From: VGJW01 sp035285595
GTDB lineage: Bacteria > Cyanobacteriota > Sericytochromatia > S15B-MN24 > VGJW01
NCBI GenBank assembly: GCA_035285595.1
Contig: JAYKGV010000028.1
Coordinates: forward strand, 1 to 64,000
Direction: 5' to 3'
DNA: 64,000 nt
Shown piece by piece: positions 51,130 to 60,286 of the stretch. Each line of letters starts with the position of its first letter. Position 1 is the first letter of the stretch. A program made the translations under genes and the position numbers. Below the pieces are notes generated by a model, which saw only the letters and a program-made list of their open reading frames with translations, was not told where the DNA came from and searched no databases.

Positions 51130-53148
51130 TCAACGATCGACGAAGCAAGGTTCCTTGTCTCCCCGAAGGAAAGCCGAGATGCCCAGGTATCTGTCGTGCG
51201 TGTCCATCGTCCGGACGAACTGGTCAGTTTCTGTCTGGAGCGCCTGTTCGAGCGGCTGCTCCGCCCCCTGTCGAACGGCGTCGAGTGCCGCGGAGAGCGC
51301 CACCCTGCCCTTGCTCGCCATCGAAGAAGCGAGGGCGCGGGCAGCTTCCTCGAGGTCCTCGTCCGGCACGACCCGATTGACGAGGCCGATCTCAGCCGCC
51401 TCGCCCGCCGTCACGTGACGTCCGGTCAGCACCAACTCGAGCGCACGGGCGCTACCAATCAACCGCGAGAGGCGCTGGGTGCCCCCGAAGCCCGGGATGA
51501 TGCCGAGGTTGGTCTCGGGCAGGCCCAGCGTGGCCGACGTGCTCGCCAACCTGATGTGACACGCCAATGCCAGTTCCAGCCCGCCACCCAGACACCAGCC
51601 GTTGATGGCGGCCACGATGGGCACCGGTGCTTCCCAGATGCGCTGGAAGATGGCATGGGCGCGGCTCAGAAGGACACGAGTCGCTTCGGGGTCCTCCAGT
51701 CGGCCTATTTCCCTGATGTCGGCGCCCGCCGCGAAGAATCCCGCGCGGCCGCGACCGGTGAGCACGATCGCCTTCACATCCGGACGACCCAGAAGCTCCT
51801 CCAGGACGTTGGCGAGATCTTCAAGCATCGGGGAGGAGAGGACGTTCGCAGGCGGCTGGGACAACCCCACCTCGGCAATGCCCTGGTCCACGGTGACCTT
51901 GACTCTTGCCGGGGCCGGTTTCAGTTCTGTCACTGGCAAGAAACGTGGTGACTTCTCCCCGGTGCGGCCCGTTTCCACGGCACGGCGCAGGCAGATCGGC
52001 ACCTCGAACCGCTCTCCGAGGCTCGCCAGTGCTTCCAGCTCCGCAACCACCTTTGCGAGGCCGCGTGCATCGGCCCAGGCGAGAGGGCCTTGCTCCATGC
52101 CGGTGCCGAGCCTCATGGCGTGGTCGATGTCCGCAGGCTCTGCCAAGGTCTCGTCCAGCATGCGACCCGCTTCGGCGACCATGGCGAGCATGAGGCGGTC
52201 AAAACCGAGCGGCCCGGACGTCGCTGGTCGGCCCAGCTCCGCCAGCTTGCCGGCGAGCCAGCCATCGTCCGGTGCTCCATGGACGCGGAAGCCCTTGCCC
52301 TTTTTCTGGCCATAGCGTTCTGCGGCGACCATCTCGGGCAGCAGACGGGATTCGGGAAAGGAAGCACCGAAGGCGGCCCGCAGCGTCCGGAGTACATGGA
52401 CGCAAACCTCCACACCCACCATGTCGGCCAGGGTGAAAGGCCCCATCGGGAAACCGCGGGTCGCAACGAAGACCTCGATGGCCTCAAAGGCGTCCTGTCC
52501 GTGCTCTTCCAGCATCAACACGGCTTCATTCAAGAAGCTCAGCAACAGGCGGTTGACAATGAAGCCGGCCGCATCCGTCCGTACTTTCACCGGTTGCTTG
52601 CCGAGTCGCCGGCACAGTTCGAGTCCTGCCGCCATCGTGGTTTCGGAAACTCCGGGATGGGCGATGACCTCGACCAACGCCATCACGTGGGCTGGATTGA
52701 AGAAGTGAAGCCCGAGCACCCGATCCGGGCGTCCCGTGGCACTGGCCAGGTCGCGCACGGGCAGGGCACTGGTGTTCGAAGCGAGGATGGCGTGGGGCTC
52801 GAGCAAGGCATCGAGAGCACGGAAGACCTCGAGCTTGACTTCGAGGCGCTCGGTGACTGCCTCAATCACGAGGTCGGCGACCGCAAGATCCTCAAGACCC
52901 GAGGCCGGGTTGACGCGAGCAGCGGCGGATGTGGCCTCCGCCTCTGTCAACTGACCTTTCTTGACCTTGCGGCTGAATAACTCGCGCGCGAGCTGCACGC
53001 CTTTGTCGCGCATGGCAGGGTCGGCATCCGCCACCAAGACTTCGAAGCCGGCCGCCGCACAGACATGGGCGATGCCAGATCCCATCGCGCCCCCGCCGAC
53101 GATACCGATGGTGCGGATTCCTACACGGCTTGTCGCAGCTTCCGTCAT
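51130..53148 (-). CDS. 3-hydroxyacyl-CoA dehydrogenase / enoyl-CoA hydratase fusion
   Basis: ATG 53148 follows GAGGAGGT by five bases. The 672-residue enzyme has the NAD-binding dehydrogenase first (TIGIVGGGAMGSGIAHVCAA; VLGLHFFNPAHVMALVEVI) and the crotonase domain second (GFFAAGADIREIG, AINGWCLGGGLELALACH, LPETNLGIIPGFGGTQRLSR). Both catalytic glutamates of the hydratase appear in place. This order is opposite to FadB/FadJ and resembles FadN. It performs two steps of fatty-acid beta-oxidation. No acyl-CoA dehydrogenase or thiolase is adjacent. Confidence 0.95.
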   Translation of the reverse strand: MTEAATSRVGIRTIGIVGGGAMGSGIAHVCAAAGFEVLVADADPAMRDKGVQLARELFSRKVKKGQLTEAEATSAAARVNPASGLEDLAVADLVIEAVTERLEVKLEVFRALDALLEPHAILASNTSALPVRDLASATGRPDRVLGLHFFNPAHVMALVEVIAHPGVSETTMAAGLELCRRLGKQPVKVRTDAAGFIVNRLLLSFLNEAVLMLEEHGQDAFEAIEVFVATRGFPMGPFTLADMVGVEVCVHVLRTLRAAFGASFPESRLLPEMVAAERYGQKKGKGFRVHGAPDDGWLAGKLAELGRPATSGPLGFDRLMLAMVAEAGRMLDETLAEPADIDHAMRLGTGMEQGPLAWADARGLAKVVAELEALASLGERFEVPICLRRAVETGRTGEKSPRFLPVTELKPAPARVKVTVDQGIAEVGLSQPPANVLSSPMLEDLANVLEELLGRPDVKAIVLTGRGRAGFFAAGADIREIGRLEDPEATRVLLSRAHAIFQRIWEAPVPIVAAINGWCLGGGLELALACHIRLASTSATLGLPETNLGIIPGFGGTQRLSRLIGSARALELVLTGRHVTAGEAAEIGLVNRVVPDEDLEEAARALASSMASKGRVALSAALDAVRQGAEQPLEQALQTETDQFVRTMDTHDRYLGISAFLRGDKEPCFVDR

Positions 53149-53276
53149 CGCCGACCTCCTCGTCGCGGACCCCGCCCCCCGGGCTTGGCGGGTACCATCC
53201 CACGGCCTCCGGGGAGCGTCAAGGCCGTTTGATCCGGCATGCCGCATGCCTTATCCTTGTCGGCCGGAGGACGCCT

Positions 53277-54023
53277 GTGACACGTTTGGATGGCCGCCGC
53301 GCCGACGAGATGCGCCCGATTCGCTTCGTTCGGGGCTTTACAAAGTATGCGGAGGGTTCCGTACTCTCCGAGTTCGGCAACACGCGGGTGCTTTGCAATG
53401 CGTCGGTCCAGGACCGTGTACCCGCCTGGAGCCGCGAGCAACGCCCAGGTGAGGGATGGATCACGGCAGAGTATGCCATGCTGCCCCGTGCCACGGGTGA
53501 CCGCTCCAACCGTGAGCGGGACGGCAAGGTGTCGGGGCGCACCCAGGAGATTCAACGCCTGATCGGACGTTCTTTGAGGATGGCCGTCGATCTTGCCGAG
53601 CTTGGCGAGAGGACGATCACCCTCGATTGCGATGTGCTTCAGGCTGACGGGGGGACTCGAACGGCAGCCATCACCGGGGCGTGGATCGCCCTGCACGATG
53701 CACTGGAATGGATGGTCGGGCAGCGGATGCTCAAGTCGATGCCACGCATCGAGCCCATCGCCGCAGTCTCGGTCGGTATGTTCCGGGGGGACCCCGTCCT
53801 TGACCTGTGCTATCTCGAGGATCGTGAGGCAGGAGTTGACGGTACCGTCGTGATGACGGGCAGTGGCGATCTGATCGAGCTTGGCTTCACGGCCGAGGGG
53901 CGTCCGCTTGCCCTTCATGAGATGCAAACGCTGCTCGATCTCGCCCATGGGGGGCTGCGGTCTCTGTGGCAGCTGCAGCGCGAGGCCCTGCGTCACCCCG
54001 TGGCCACGGGGACGATGCCTTGA
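53277..54023 (+). CDS. rph: Ribonuclease PH
   Basis: GTG 53277, six bases after GGAGG, gives 248 residues, the usual length. Motifs: RLDGRRADEMRPIRFVRGFT, GWITAEYAMLPRATGDRSNR, VSGRTQEIQRLIGRSLRMAV, LDCDVLQADGGTRTAAITGA. RNase PH trims the 3' end of tRNA precursors by phosphorolysis. The next gene begins inside its stop codon, so the glycosyltransferase is coupled to it, without an obvious functional link. Confidence 0.97.
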   Translation: MTRLDGRRADEMRPIRFVRGFTKYAEGSVLSEFGNTRVLCNASVQDRVPAWSREQRPGEGWITAEYAMLPRATGDRSNRERDGKVSGRTQEIQRLIGRSLRMAVDLAELGERTITLDCDVLQADGGTRTAAITGAWIALHDALEWMVGQRMLKSMPRIEPIAAVSVGMFRGDPVLDLCYLEDREAGVDGTVVMTGSGDLIELGFTAEGRPLALHEMQTLLDLAHGGLRSLWQLQREALRHPVATGTMP

Positions 54024-56704
54024 AGCTGGTATGGCAGGCCCTCAGCCTGCGCGGCCTGTTGCCCGGGGTACCCGCCGCGCTGGTGGCCTTCGCCCTGCTC
54101 TGGCGGCTGCTGCTGATGCTGTTGCCCGTTGGCTTCGGGGCAGATCTCCAGACGTTCCATGCGTGGGCCTTCAAGATGGCCCGTGAAGGGCCGTGGCATT
54201 TCTACGACACCATCTGGTGTGATTACACTCCCGCCTATCTGTATGTCCTGGGAGTCGTCGGCGTGCTCGACGCGCTGCTGCAGCCGCTTTCCGGCGGGGC
54301 CAGGATGGTCACGCACGCCTTGGTCAAACTGCCGGGGGTCGTGGCCGACTTCTTTGTCCTCGCGGCATGCCTGAGGTTGACCCAGGGTCGAATCACCGAT
54401 CGTGCCCGCACCTGGCTTTCCGCTGCGTGGTTGCTGTCGCCGGTGGGATGGGGCGTATCGGCTTTGTGGGGCCAGATGGACGCGGTTCTGCTGGCGGTGC
54501 TGGCCTGGGCATGGGTGGCGCGTCGCGAGGGCAGACTCGAGCACGCGATGATGATGATGGCCGTGGCCTCGCTCATCAAGCCGCAGGCCGCCTTCGTGGT
54601 GCCGATGATGTTGCTGGTGGGCGGTCCCCCCGCCGGGTTGCGGAGGTGGGCCGGTGCCATCGGTCGTGGGGCCTTGCTGGGTTATGCCTTGGTCTTGCCC
54701 TTCACATTGGGAAGCAAGGCCCACGGCGGTCTTGTAGGTCCCTTCGAGTTCCTGCGGTCCAAACTTGCGGCTACGGCGGGCACCTACCCGCACAGTTCCG
54801 TCAACGCCTTCAACCTCTGGGCGGCCACGGGGATGTGGCAGCCCGACTCCCGGCTCCTGCTCGGTATTCCGCATGCGGCCTGGGGCTTGGTGTTGCTGGG
54901 CGTCGTCCTGATCCTGCTGGTCCGTCACGTGCTGACAAAGGGGCGGTCTCTGGCTCTGGGGCAGGCAGACCTGCTCATGGCGCTGGTTCCCCTGGCGTGT
55001 TTCCTGCTGACCACCCGGATGCACGAGCGCTACATCTACCCCGGTCTGGGGCTGCTGACGGTGGCCGCTGCCGTCAATGCGAGGCTTCGCTTGCACTGGA
55101 CCCTCCTGACCGGCGTGGCGACAGCCAACCTTGCTTACGCCTACGGCCTCTATCACCCGCCGGGACCGTGGTGGGGGGGAGTGAGGCAGGCCTTCGAGGG
55201 CGGACTCATCCTTGTCTCCGTCCTGTTGGCCATGTTTGCGTTCGGAGACCTCATGGGGCAGATCTTGCTCCCCTCCGAAGCGCCTGCGCGCAGACACTGG
55301 CATCAGGCCATGCTTGCGCTCGGGTGCCGCCAGATCCGCAGGGGGACTCCTGTTCTCCAGCCCCGGCGCACGCCTTGGGATGCGCTTGACTTGCGCTGGA
55401 TGTGGGGGCTGGCCTTGGGATTTCTGGCGCTTGGTGCCATTCGCATCGGTCTGCCGAATGAACAGATTTTCGATGAGGTATATCACGCGCGCACCGCTCG
55501 CGAGTTCGTAGATGGAGTAGAACCCTACGAATGGACCCATCCGCATCTTGGCAAATTGGCGATTGCCCTCGTCTTGTGGCTTACCGGCACCGCGGATGCC
55601 TGGGGTTGGCGGGTTGCAAGCTTGCTCGCCGGCGCGGCCACGCTGATGGTGGTCTACGGTTTCGCGCGCCAGATCTTCGGTCAGCGCCGGGTGGCCGTCC
55701 TTGCGGCCGGATTGCTGATGCTCGACGGGGTCTTCTTCGTCCAGAGCAGGGTCGCGATGACCAATATCTTCTGTGTCCTCTTCATAACCTCCGGAGCTTG
55801 GGCGCTATGGCAGAAGGCGGTGCGGGGACCGGTCAGACACTGGTTGGCCGACATGCCCCCTGTAGCGGCCGGGAGGCTGGCCCTCGCAGCGCCGGGTAGG
55901 TGGCAGACCCTTTGGTGGTCCGAGGGCCCCTTGCTGCTTTGGGGCTTGGCCACGGGGGCCGCCATCGCGAGTCGCTGGTCCGCGATTTATGCGTGGGGCA
56001 TCGGCGTCTTCCTGCTCGTCTTCGAGGCCGTGAGGTACCGCAGGTTCGGCGATCCGGACGGATTAGGACCTCGGCTCCTGCTCCGTCTCGCGATCTTTGG
56101 CGGTCTGGTGCCCGCCTCGGTCTATGTCCTGAGCTATTTGCCCTGGTTCATCCAGCATCCCGAACATACCCTGAGGGACCTCTGGGACCTTCAGGGTCGG
56201 ATGTATCGCTATCACGCGGACATGTCCGCGACCCACAACTACCAGTCCGCCTGGTGGACCTGGCCTTTCCTGGCAAGGCCGACGTGGTACTGGTTCAAGG
56301 ATTTCAAGGACGGTACGGCCGGTGGCATCGTCGCCATCGGCAATCCAGCCATCTGGTGGGCTTACCTGCCCGTGGTACTTGGTTCTACCTGGGTTGCTTT
56401 CAGGCGGCTGGACTGGCGGTTCGGATTGCCTGCTGCATTTGCCCTTGGATTATGGCTCGCGTGGGGAGTCGAGCCCAGGAACCTCATCTTCCTGCATTAC
56501 ATGTTCGAGGCGATCCCTTTCACATGCATCCTGTTGGCCTTCATCCTCGACCGTCTATGGCGCCATCCCCCGACCGCCTTGTGGCCCAAGGCCTATGTAG
56601 GGGTCACCTTGGCCCTGTTCATCTTTTTCTATCCGCTCCTGGCTGGTTGGCCCGTGCCCTGGGCCTACTACCGAGCCCACGTCTGGTTCCCGTCCTGGCT
56701 CTAG
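54020..56704 (+). CDS. Double GT-C glycosyltransferase (PMT/GT39 fusion)
   Basis: Reading starts at TTG 54020, overlapping the rph stop, giving 894 residues; the exact start is uncertain. The first half is a multi-spanning transferase (YDTIWCDYTPAYLYVLGVVG, SPVGWGVSALWGQMDAVLLA, LLTTRMHERYIYPGLGLLTV), like DUF2029-type mannosyltransferases. The second half begins NEQIFDEVYHARTAREFVDG followed by VEPYEWTHPHLGKLAIALVL, the PMT motif with the catalytic acid pair D-E, and contains a W-R-x-x-S-x-L region. These enzymes use polyprenyl-phosphate sugars on the outer face of the membrane. Two GT-C domains in one chain suggest a glycan carried through two steps. Confidence 0.86.
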   Translation: MKLVWQALSLRGLLPGVPAALVAFALLWRLLLMLLPVGFGADLQTFHAWAFKMAREGPWHFYDTIWCDYTPAYLYVLGVVGVLDALLQPLSGGARMVTHALVKLPGVVADFFVLAACLRLTQGRITDRARTWLSAAWLLSPVGWGVSALWGQMDAVLLAVLAWAWVARREGRLEHAMMMMAVASLIKPQAAFVVPMMLLVGGPPAGLRRWAGAIGRGALLGYALVLPFTLGSKAHGGLVGPFEFLRSKLAATAGTYPHSSVNAFNLWAATGMWQPDSRLLLGIPHAAWGLVLLGVVLILLVRHVLTKGRSLALGQADLLMALVPLACFLLTTRMHERYIYPGLGLLTVAAAVNARLRLHWTLLTGVATANLAYAYGLYHPPGPWWGGVRQAFEGGLILVSVLLAMFAFGDLMGQILLPSEAPARRHWHQAMLALGCRQIRRGTPVLQPRRTPWDALDLRWMWGLALGFLALGAIRIGLPNEQIFDEVYHARTAREFVDGVEPYEWTHPHLGKLAIALVLWLTGTADAWGWRVASLLAGAATLMVVYGFARQIFGQRRVAVLAAGLLMLDGVFFVQSRVAMTNIFCVLFITSGAWALWQKAVRGPVRHWLADMPPVAAGRLALAAPGRWQTLWWSEGPLLLWGLATGAAIASRWSAIYAWGIGVFLLVFEAVRYRRFGDPDGLGPRLLLRLAIFGGLVPASVYVLSYLPWFIQHPEHTLRDLWDLQGRMYRYHADMSATHNYQSAWWTWPFLARPTWYWFKDFKDGTAGGIVAIGNPAIWWAYLPVVLGSTWVAFRRLDWRFGLPAAFALGLWLAWGVEPRNLIFLHYMFEAIPFTCILLAFILDRLWRHPPTALWPKAYVGVTLALFIFFYPLLAGWPVPWAYYRAHVWFPSWL

Positions 56705-56750
56705 AGGGAGGCCAGTTCAGCTCTTGCGACCTGCTGGGTATAACTTGCAC

Positions 56751-57212
56751 ATGAAGTCCGAGGAGATTCCGTCCCTCCCTGCTGCCCCTCGGGCGCGGGC
56801 GATCGGTTCCTTGCGGGCGATGACCAAGGTCCTGGCCGGCCTTACGGACTGGTTGCCACAGCGATATGGACATGGGCTCCAGCTGACGGCGTCTTCGGAC
56901 CACGCCTCGGCGCCTCAGGCGACCGGCCTGCTCCGCGGATTGAGCAAGGTCATCGGTAGAGCCAAGGAAAGGGTCCTTGCGCCTTTCGAGGCCCTTGCCT
57001 CCTACGCCCGAAGCCTGGTAGGGCAGACCGTCGGTCGGTTCTTCGGACAACAGGCTCGGCAGCGTGAAGAGGCGGAGCAAGAGGAGAGGGAGCGTCAGCC
57101 CGAGCAGTTGCGCAGGCAGATGGCTCGCAACCGGGAGATCGAACGCGTACGCCAGATGGCTGGTCAGGTTGCCGAGGCCAGGCGGCAGGAGCATGAGGCG
57201 GCCCGGCGTTGA
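56751..57212 (+). CDS. Hypothetical helical protein with basic coiled coil
   Basis: The 153-residue protein from ATG 56751 has a short N-terminal part with possible amphipathic helices (SLRAMTKVLAGLTDWLPQRY; LLRGLSKVIGRAKERVLAPF) and a C-terminal charged coiled coil (EEAEQEERERQPEQLRRQMA). No Shine-Dalgarno site is visible; TATAAC six bases upstream hints at a leaderless start. It may be membrane-peripheral. It is followed in a TTGA overlap by a one-helix membrane gene, so they may work together. Confidence 0.58.
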   Translation: MKSEEIPSLPAAPRARAIGSLRAMTKVLAGLTDWLPQRYGHGLQLTASSDHASAPQATGLLRGLSKVIGRAKERVLAPFEALASYARSLVGQTVGRFFGQQARQREEAEQEERERQPEQLRRQMARNREIERVRQMAGQVAEARRQEHEAARR

Positions 57213-57709
57213 TTGCCGTGGGTTACGCGGACGTGGTGCAGCTGGGTCAGGCTATCCTCGTCTGGCTGGTCATAGGTCTCGTCTTGTTGGCGGGATGGCT
57301 GTTGCTCTTGGCGGCGCGGGCCCTTAAGCGGTTACCTGCGGCGCTAGATCGTCTCGAGCGTATCCTTGACAGGCTCGTGCAGGAAGCCGATGCCCTTGAA
57401 GGTCTTGGGGGAAGTGTCAGGCAGGCTGGCGGCCACCTTGGGGAGGCAGCCGAAGATCTCGCCAGTGTCACGGGTATGGCAGCGGAGACCAGCCGGAAGA
57501 TTCAACAGAAGCTGGCGGACCCTCTGGTCGATGGCGCCGAGCTCCTGCTTCTTCGCGTGGGGCGCCAAGGGCAAGTCGCTTGGGCCGCGGCCGCGGCTGC
57601 GGGCAGGAGCCTCATGGGCAAGGCTGCTAAGGCTGGCCCAGGGCGATCAGAACCCAGCTCGACCACGCGCGAGGCCCAAGAATCAGCGCGCCCGCCCCTA
57701 ACGCCGTAA
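57209..57709 (+). CDS. Single-helix membrane protein with helical tail
   Basis: The 166-residue protein (TTG 57209, overlapping the upstream stop; GTG 57218 also possible) has one N-terminal transmembrane helix (AILVWLVIGLVLLAGWLLLL) and a long amphipathic or coiled-coil part (LDRLERILDRLVQEADALEG, EAAEDLASVTGMAAETSRKI) with a low-complexity end. The pattern resembles DUF948-like or YtxG-type stress proteins only in general. Its last 83 bases are antisense to the end of dgkA, so the C-terminal tail may not be conserved. Confidence 0.58.
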   Translation: MIAVGYADVVQLGQAILVWLVIGLVLLAGWLLLLAARALKRLPAALDRLERILDRLVQEADALEGLGGSVRQAGGHLGEAAEDLASVTGMAAETSRKIQQKLADPLVDGAELLLLRVGRQGQVAWAAAAAAGRSLMGKAAKAGPGRSEPSSTTREAQESARPPLTP

Positions 57710-58019
57710 GGGCCGACAGCAAGACGGCACCCGCCGCCACGTCCTTGGCTGCCTTCGCCAGGGGGTGCTTGCGATGGGTGGCGAGGTCGACCGCATTCTC
57801 AATGGCCGTGTTGACCATCTCAAAAGCCATGACGCCTGACGAGACCAGAGCGAGAATCGCGATTTCGACTCTGGTGCAATCGAGAAGAAGGGCAAGAGAC
57901 AACGCGGTGGTGCCTGCGATGACGTGGACTCGGAAATTTCTCTGGGTCCGCCACATGAAGACCAGACCCGCCAGAGCGAAGCGGAAGCTTTCAAAGAAGC
58001 TCCTGGCCCTGTATCTCAC
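57627..58019 (-). CDS. dgkA: Diacylglycerol/undecaprenol kinase
   Basis: GTG 58019 starts in a GTGA overlap with the ybeY stop, with GGAGGT nine bases upstream. The 130-residue integral membrane protein has three to four helices and the family motifs FEMVNTAIENAVDL (catalytic Glu and Asn) and AAKDVAAGAVLLSAL. It phosphorylates diacylglycerol or undecaprenol; the Gram-positive-type enzyme acts on undecaprenol for wall lipid recycling. It is the last gene of a minus-strand cluster pgpH-ybeY-dgkA. Confidence 0.94.
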   Translation of the reverse strand: MRYRARSFFESFRFALAGLVFMWRTQRNFRVHVIAGTTALSLALLLDCTRVEIAILALVSSGVMAFEMVNTAIENAVDLATHRKHPLAKAAKDVAAGAVLLSALTALGAGALILGPRAWSSWVLIALGQP

Positions 58020-58498
58020 GAGTTCGGGACCTCCAACCCCCACGACTGCAGCAGCCGTCTTTGCTCTGCACGCATGCGCAAATCATCTTCTGAGGTCTCG
58101 TGATCGAGGCCCGTCAAATGAAGCAATCCGTGCGCAAGCAGGAAACCAAACTCCCGATCGAGGCCATGACCATAGGAATCGGCTTGTCGGCGACACGTCT
58201 CGAACGACACCACGATGTCCCCCAGCAAGAGGGGACCTGGTTCAACGGGCAGGTGGCCTTCGCGCAAGGCGACGACTTCTTGCTCGGTATACATGGGAAA
58301 GGACAGGACGTCGGTCGCCTCGTCCTTGTCCCTGTGATGGGCGTTGAGCTCCCGGATGGTGCGATCGTCGACGATCCTGACGGCAAGGACCGTGTCCTCT
58401 GGGAGACCAAGCCGTGCCATACCTTCCGACAGACGTCGTTCCCAGCCTGCGAGCACCTCAACAGGTACGTCGACCTCAGCTTCGAGGTGAACCTCCAA
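58016..58498 (-). CDS. ybeY: Endoribonuclease YbeY (16S rRNA maturation)
   Basis: The start TTG 58498, four bases after AGGAGG, gives 160 residues, the family norm; the frame upstream to 58627 overlaps pgpH. The zinc motif is LLAHGLLHLTGLDHETSEDD (H-x3-H-x5-H), with the DEATDVLSFPMYTEQEV region before it and LGDIVVSFETCRRQA. YbeY matures the 3' end of 16S rRNA and assists ribosome quality control. It overlaps pgpH by 23 bases upstream and dgkA downstream, indicating tight coupling. Confidence 0.94.
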   Translation of the reverse strand: MEVHLEAEVDVPVEVLAGWERRLSEGMARLGLPEDTVLAVRIVDDRTIRELNAHHRDKDEATDVLSFPMYTEQEVVALREGHLPVEPGPLLLGDIVVSFETCRRQADSYGHGLDREFGFLLAHGLLHLTGLDHETSEDDLRMRAEQRRLLQSWGLEVPNS

Positions 58499-59987
58499 GG
58501 CGCCTCCTGTCTTCCCTGCGGGCTCGCTCCTCGCGTTCCAGCAACTGATCGGGATACTCGATCCTCTGATGATACAAACCTTGCAGAATTCTGTTGAAGA
58601 CCCCGATGATGACTTCGATTTCGGCAAGGGTCAGGGGGGTTTCTGAAAGCTCACCTTCATCGACCCGCTTCTGCACGATTCTTCTGATGGTTGCCTCGAT
58701 TTGTTCGGGCGAGGGTCTTGTCAAGGTGCGGCAAGTGGCCTCTACGCCGTCGGCCAGCATGACAATGGCGGTTTCTTTCGTGCTGGGCCGTGGGCCGGGG
58801 TACCTGAAATGCTCTTCGAGCACCTCATCCGCACCTTCGGATTCACACGCCTGATGGTAGAAGTAGGACACCAGAGAGCATCCGTGGTGGGTGGGAATAA
58901 AGGCCGCCACCTGGTCGGGCAAGCGATGTTCCTTGGCCATCTCGATTCCCTCGCGCACGTGAGCCGTGATCACCAGGGCGGAGAGTCGCGGCGAGATCTG
59001 GTCGTGCTGGTTGGGCATCCCCTGCTGATTCTCTATGAAGAAGTAGGGACGCTTGGTCTTGCCGATGTCGTGGTAATAGGCACCGACGCGCACCAGCAGG
59101 GGATCTGCACCTACCGCTTCGGCAGCGGCCTCGCCGAGGTTCCCGACCAGGATGGAGTGGTGATAGGTGCCTGGTGCCTTGAGCAGCAAGGTCCGCAGGA
59201 GAGGCTGAGCTGGGTTGGCGAGTTCGAGCAGGGTGAAGGGAGTCACGATGCCAGATAGTCGCTCAAGGTAAGGCAGCAGGCCCATGCCCAGTACGACGGC
59301 CATAGGGCCCGACAACGCGGCATGCATGGCCGAGAGGCCGATCTCCTCCCACCCTCTGCTACGAAGCAGAAGCAGCAGGGCCGTGGCTACTGCCATGGCG
59401 GCGGCGACGCGGAAACCTGCCCGGCCGACGTCCCACCGTTCCCGGACCCGTTTCAGGGCCTCGACGGCCACCCAGCTTCCCAGGATCCCGACGACGACCA
59501 CATCGGGTCCTTGGGTCGGCAAGGCCTGCAGAAGAAGTCCCCACGCCAGAACTGCGGCCATGGCCGTGCTTCGGTTCATGAACAGGAAGACCATGATGGC
59601 TCCGGCAGGCAGTGGTGTGACGAGGGCGGGGGCATGGAGATGGTCCAGAAGGGTCACCAGGGCGAACAAGCCCACGGTGAGTCCGCCAAGCAACGCTTGC
59701 CGCGCCGGTGACTGCAAGGCGCCGGTCTGGTGGTGCACCGTGTAGTGGACGAAGGCCGCGCCGGCCGCCACGACCGACATGAGCACTCCTAGCGCGACCA
59801 AGGGGGAAGCTTGGCCGCCGAGCAGAACCGGCCACCAGGAGGGCACGGCCGCAAGCATCAGGGCCGCGACGGAAATCGCGACCAAGCTGGCGACGCCAGC
59901 GGGCCTGCTCAGGGAGCGCAGGCGGTTCGAGTCGGTCTGGGGCGGGGCGTGCTTGGCGTCGGAGATGACCTTGTCCTCCACGTTCAT
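58476..59987 (-). CDS. HD-domain phosphohydrolase, short PgpH (c-di-AMP phosphodiesterase-like)
   Basis: From ATG 59987 the protein has 503 residues, with several transmembrane helices (residues about 25-240) and then an HD domain: YHHSILVGNLGEAAAEAVG, ADPLLVRVGAYYHDIGKTKR, VITAHVREGIEMAKEHRLPD, IPTHHG. PgpH hydrolyses c-di-AMP. Full PgpH has a large extracellular 7TMR-HDED domain before the helices; it is missing here. The sequence TATAAT overlaps the start codon, just after the rpsU terminator, so transcription may begin there and translation start further on. It is coupled to ybeY. A RCK-regulated K+ transporter candidate lies in the same window, and c-di-AMP controls K+ in other bacteria. 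Confidence 0.84.
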   Translation of the reverse strand: MNVEDKVISDAKHAPPQTDSNRLRSLSRPAGVASLVAISVAALMLAAVPSWWPVLLGGQASPLVALGVLMSVVAAGAAFVHYTVHHQTGALQSPARQALLGGLTVGLFALVTLLDHLHAPALVTPLPAGAIMVFLFMNRSTAMAAVLAWGLLLQALPTQGPDVVVVGILGSWVAVEALKRVRERWDVGRAGFRVAAAMAVATALLLLLRSRGWEEIGLSAMHAALSGPMAVVLGMGLLPYLERLSGIVTPFTLLELANPAQPLLRTLLLKAPGTYHHSILVGNLGEAAAEAVGADPLLVRVGAYYHDIGKTKRPYFFIENQQGMPNQHDQISPRLSALVITAHVREGIEMAKEHRLPDQVAAFIPTHHGCSLVSYFYHQACESEGADEVLEEHFRYPGPRPSTKETAIVMLADGVEATCRTLTRPSPEQIEATIRRIVQKRVDEGELSETPLTLAEIEVIIGVFNRILQGLYHQRIEYPDQLLEREERARREDRRRLGGSPRS

Positions 59988-60007
59988 TATAGCCGGATGG
60001 CTGGCGG

Positions 60008-60045
60008 CAAAAAGGGAAGAGGCCCTCGCTACGCGGGGGCCTCTT
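60008..60045 (-). terminator. Rho-independent terminator after rpsU
   Basis: On the minus strand AGAGGCCC (60044-60037) pairs with GGGCCTCT (60025-60018), followed by TCCC and five T residues (60013-60009). It separates rpsU from pgpH. Confidence 0.85.
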
Positions 60046-60060
60046 TGGGAAGAACACGAA

Positions 60061-60234
60061 TCAGGAGCGGCGCTTGCGGGCGGCCTCAGCCTTGCGCTTG
60101 CGGCGCACACTGGGCTTCTCGTAGCGTTCGCGGCGCTTGATTTCGGAGAGGATTCCGGCTTTCTGGATCTTCTTCTTGAAGCGCTTGAGTGCGGCTTCGA
60201 TGCTTTCCCCTTCGGTGACACGAATTTCAGCCAT
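60061..60234 (-). CDS. rpsU: 30S ribosomal protein S21
   Basis: A short gene of 57 residues. It starts at ATG 60234, seven bases after AGGGGGTGAT. The protein begins AEIRVTEGESIEAALKRFKK, continues SEIKRRERYEKPSVRRKRKA and ends in an Arg/Lys tail AEAARKRRS, typical of S21. It has its own promoter and terminator although the neighbouring minus-strand genes are close. S21 acts in translation initiation. Confidence 0.97.
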   Translation of the reverse strand: MAEIRVTEGESIEAALKRFKKKIQKAGILSEIKRRERYEKPSVRRKRKAEAARKRRS

Positions 60235-60286
60235 GCGGTATCACCCCCTTCCATCCAAACCATCTCGCAAACTAAATACTCGGTTG

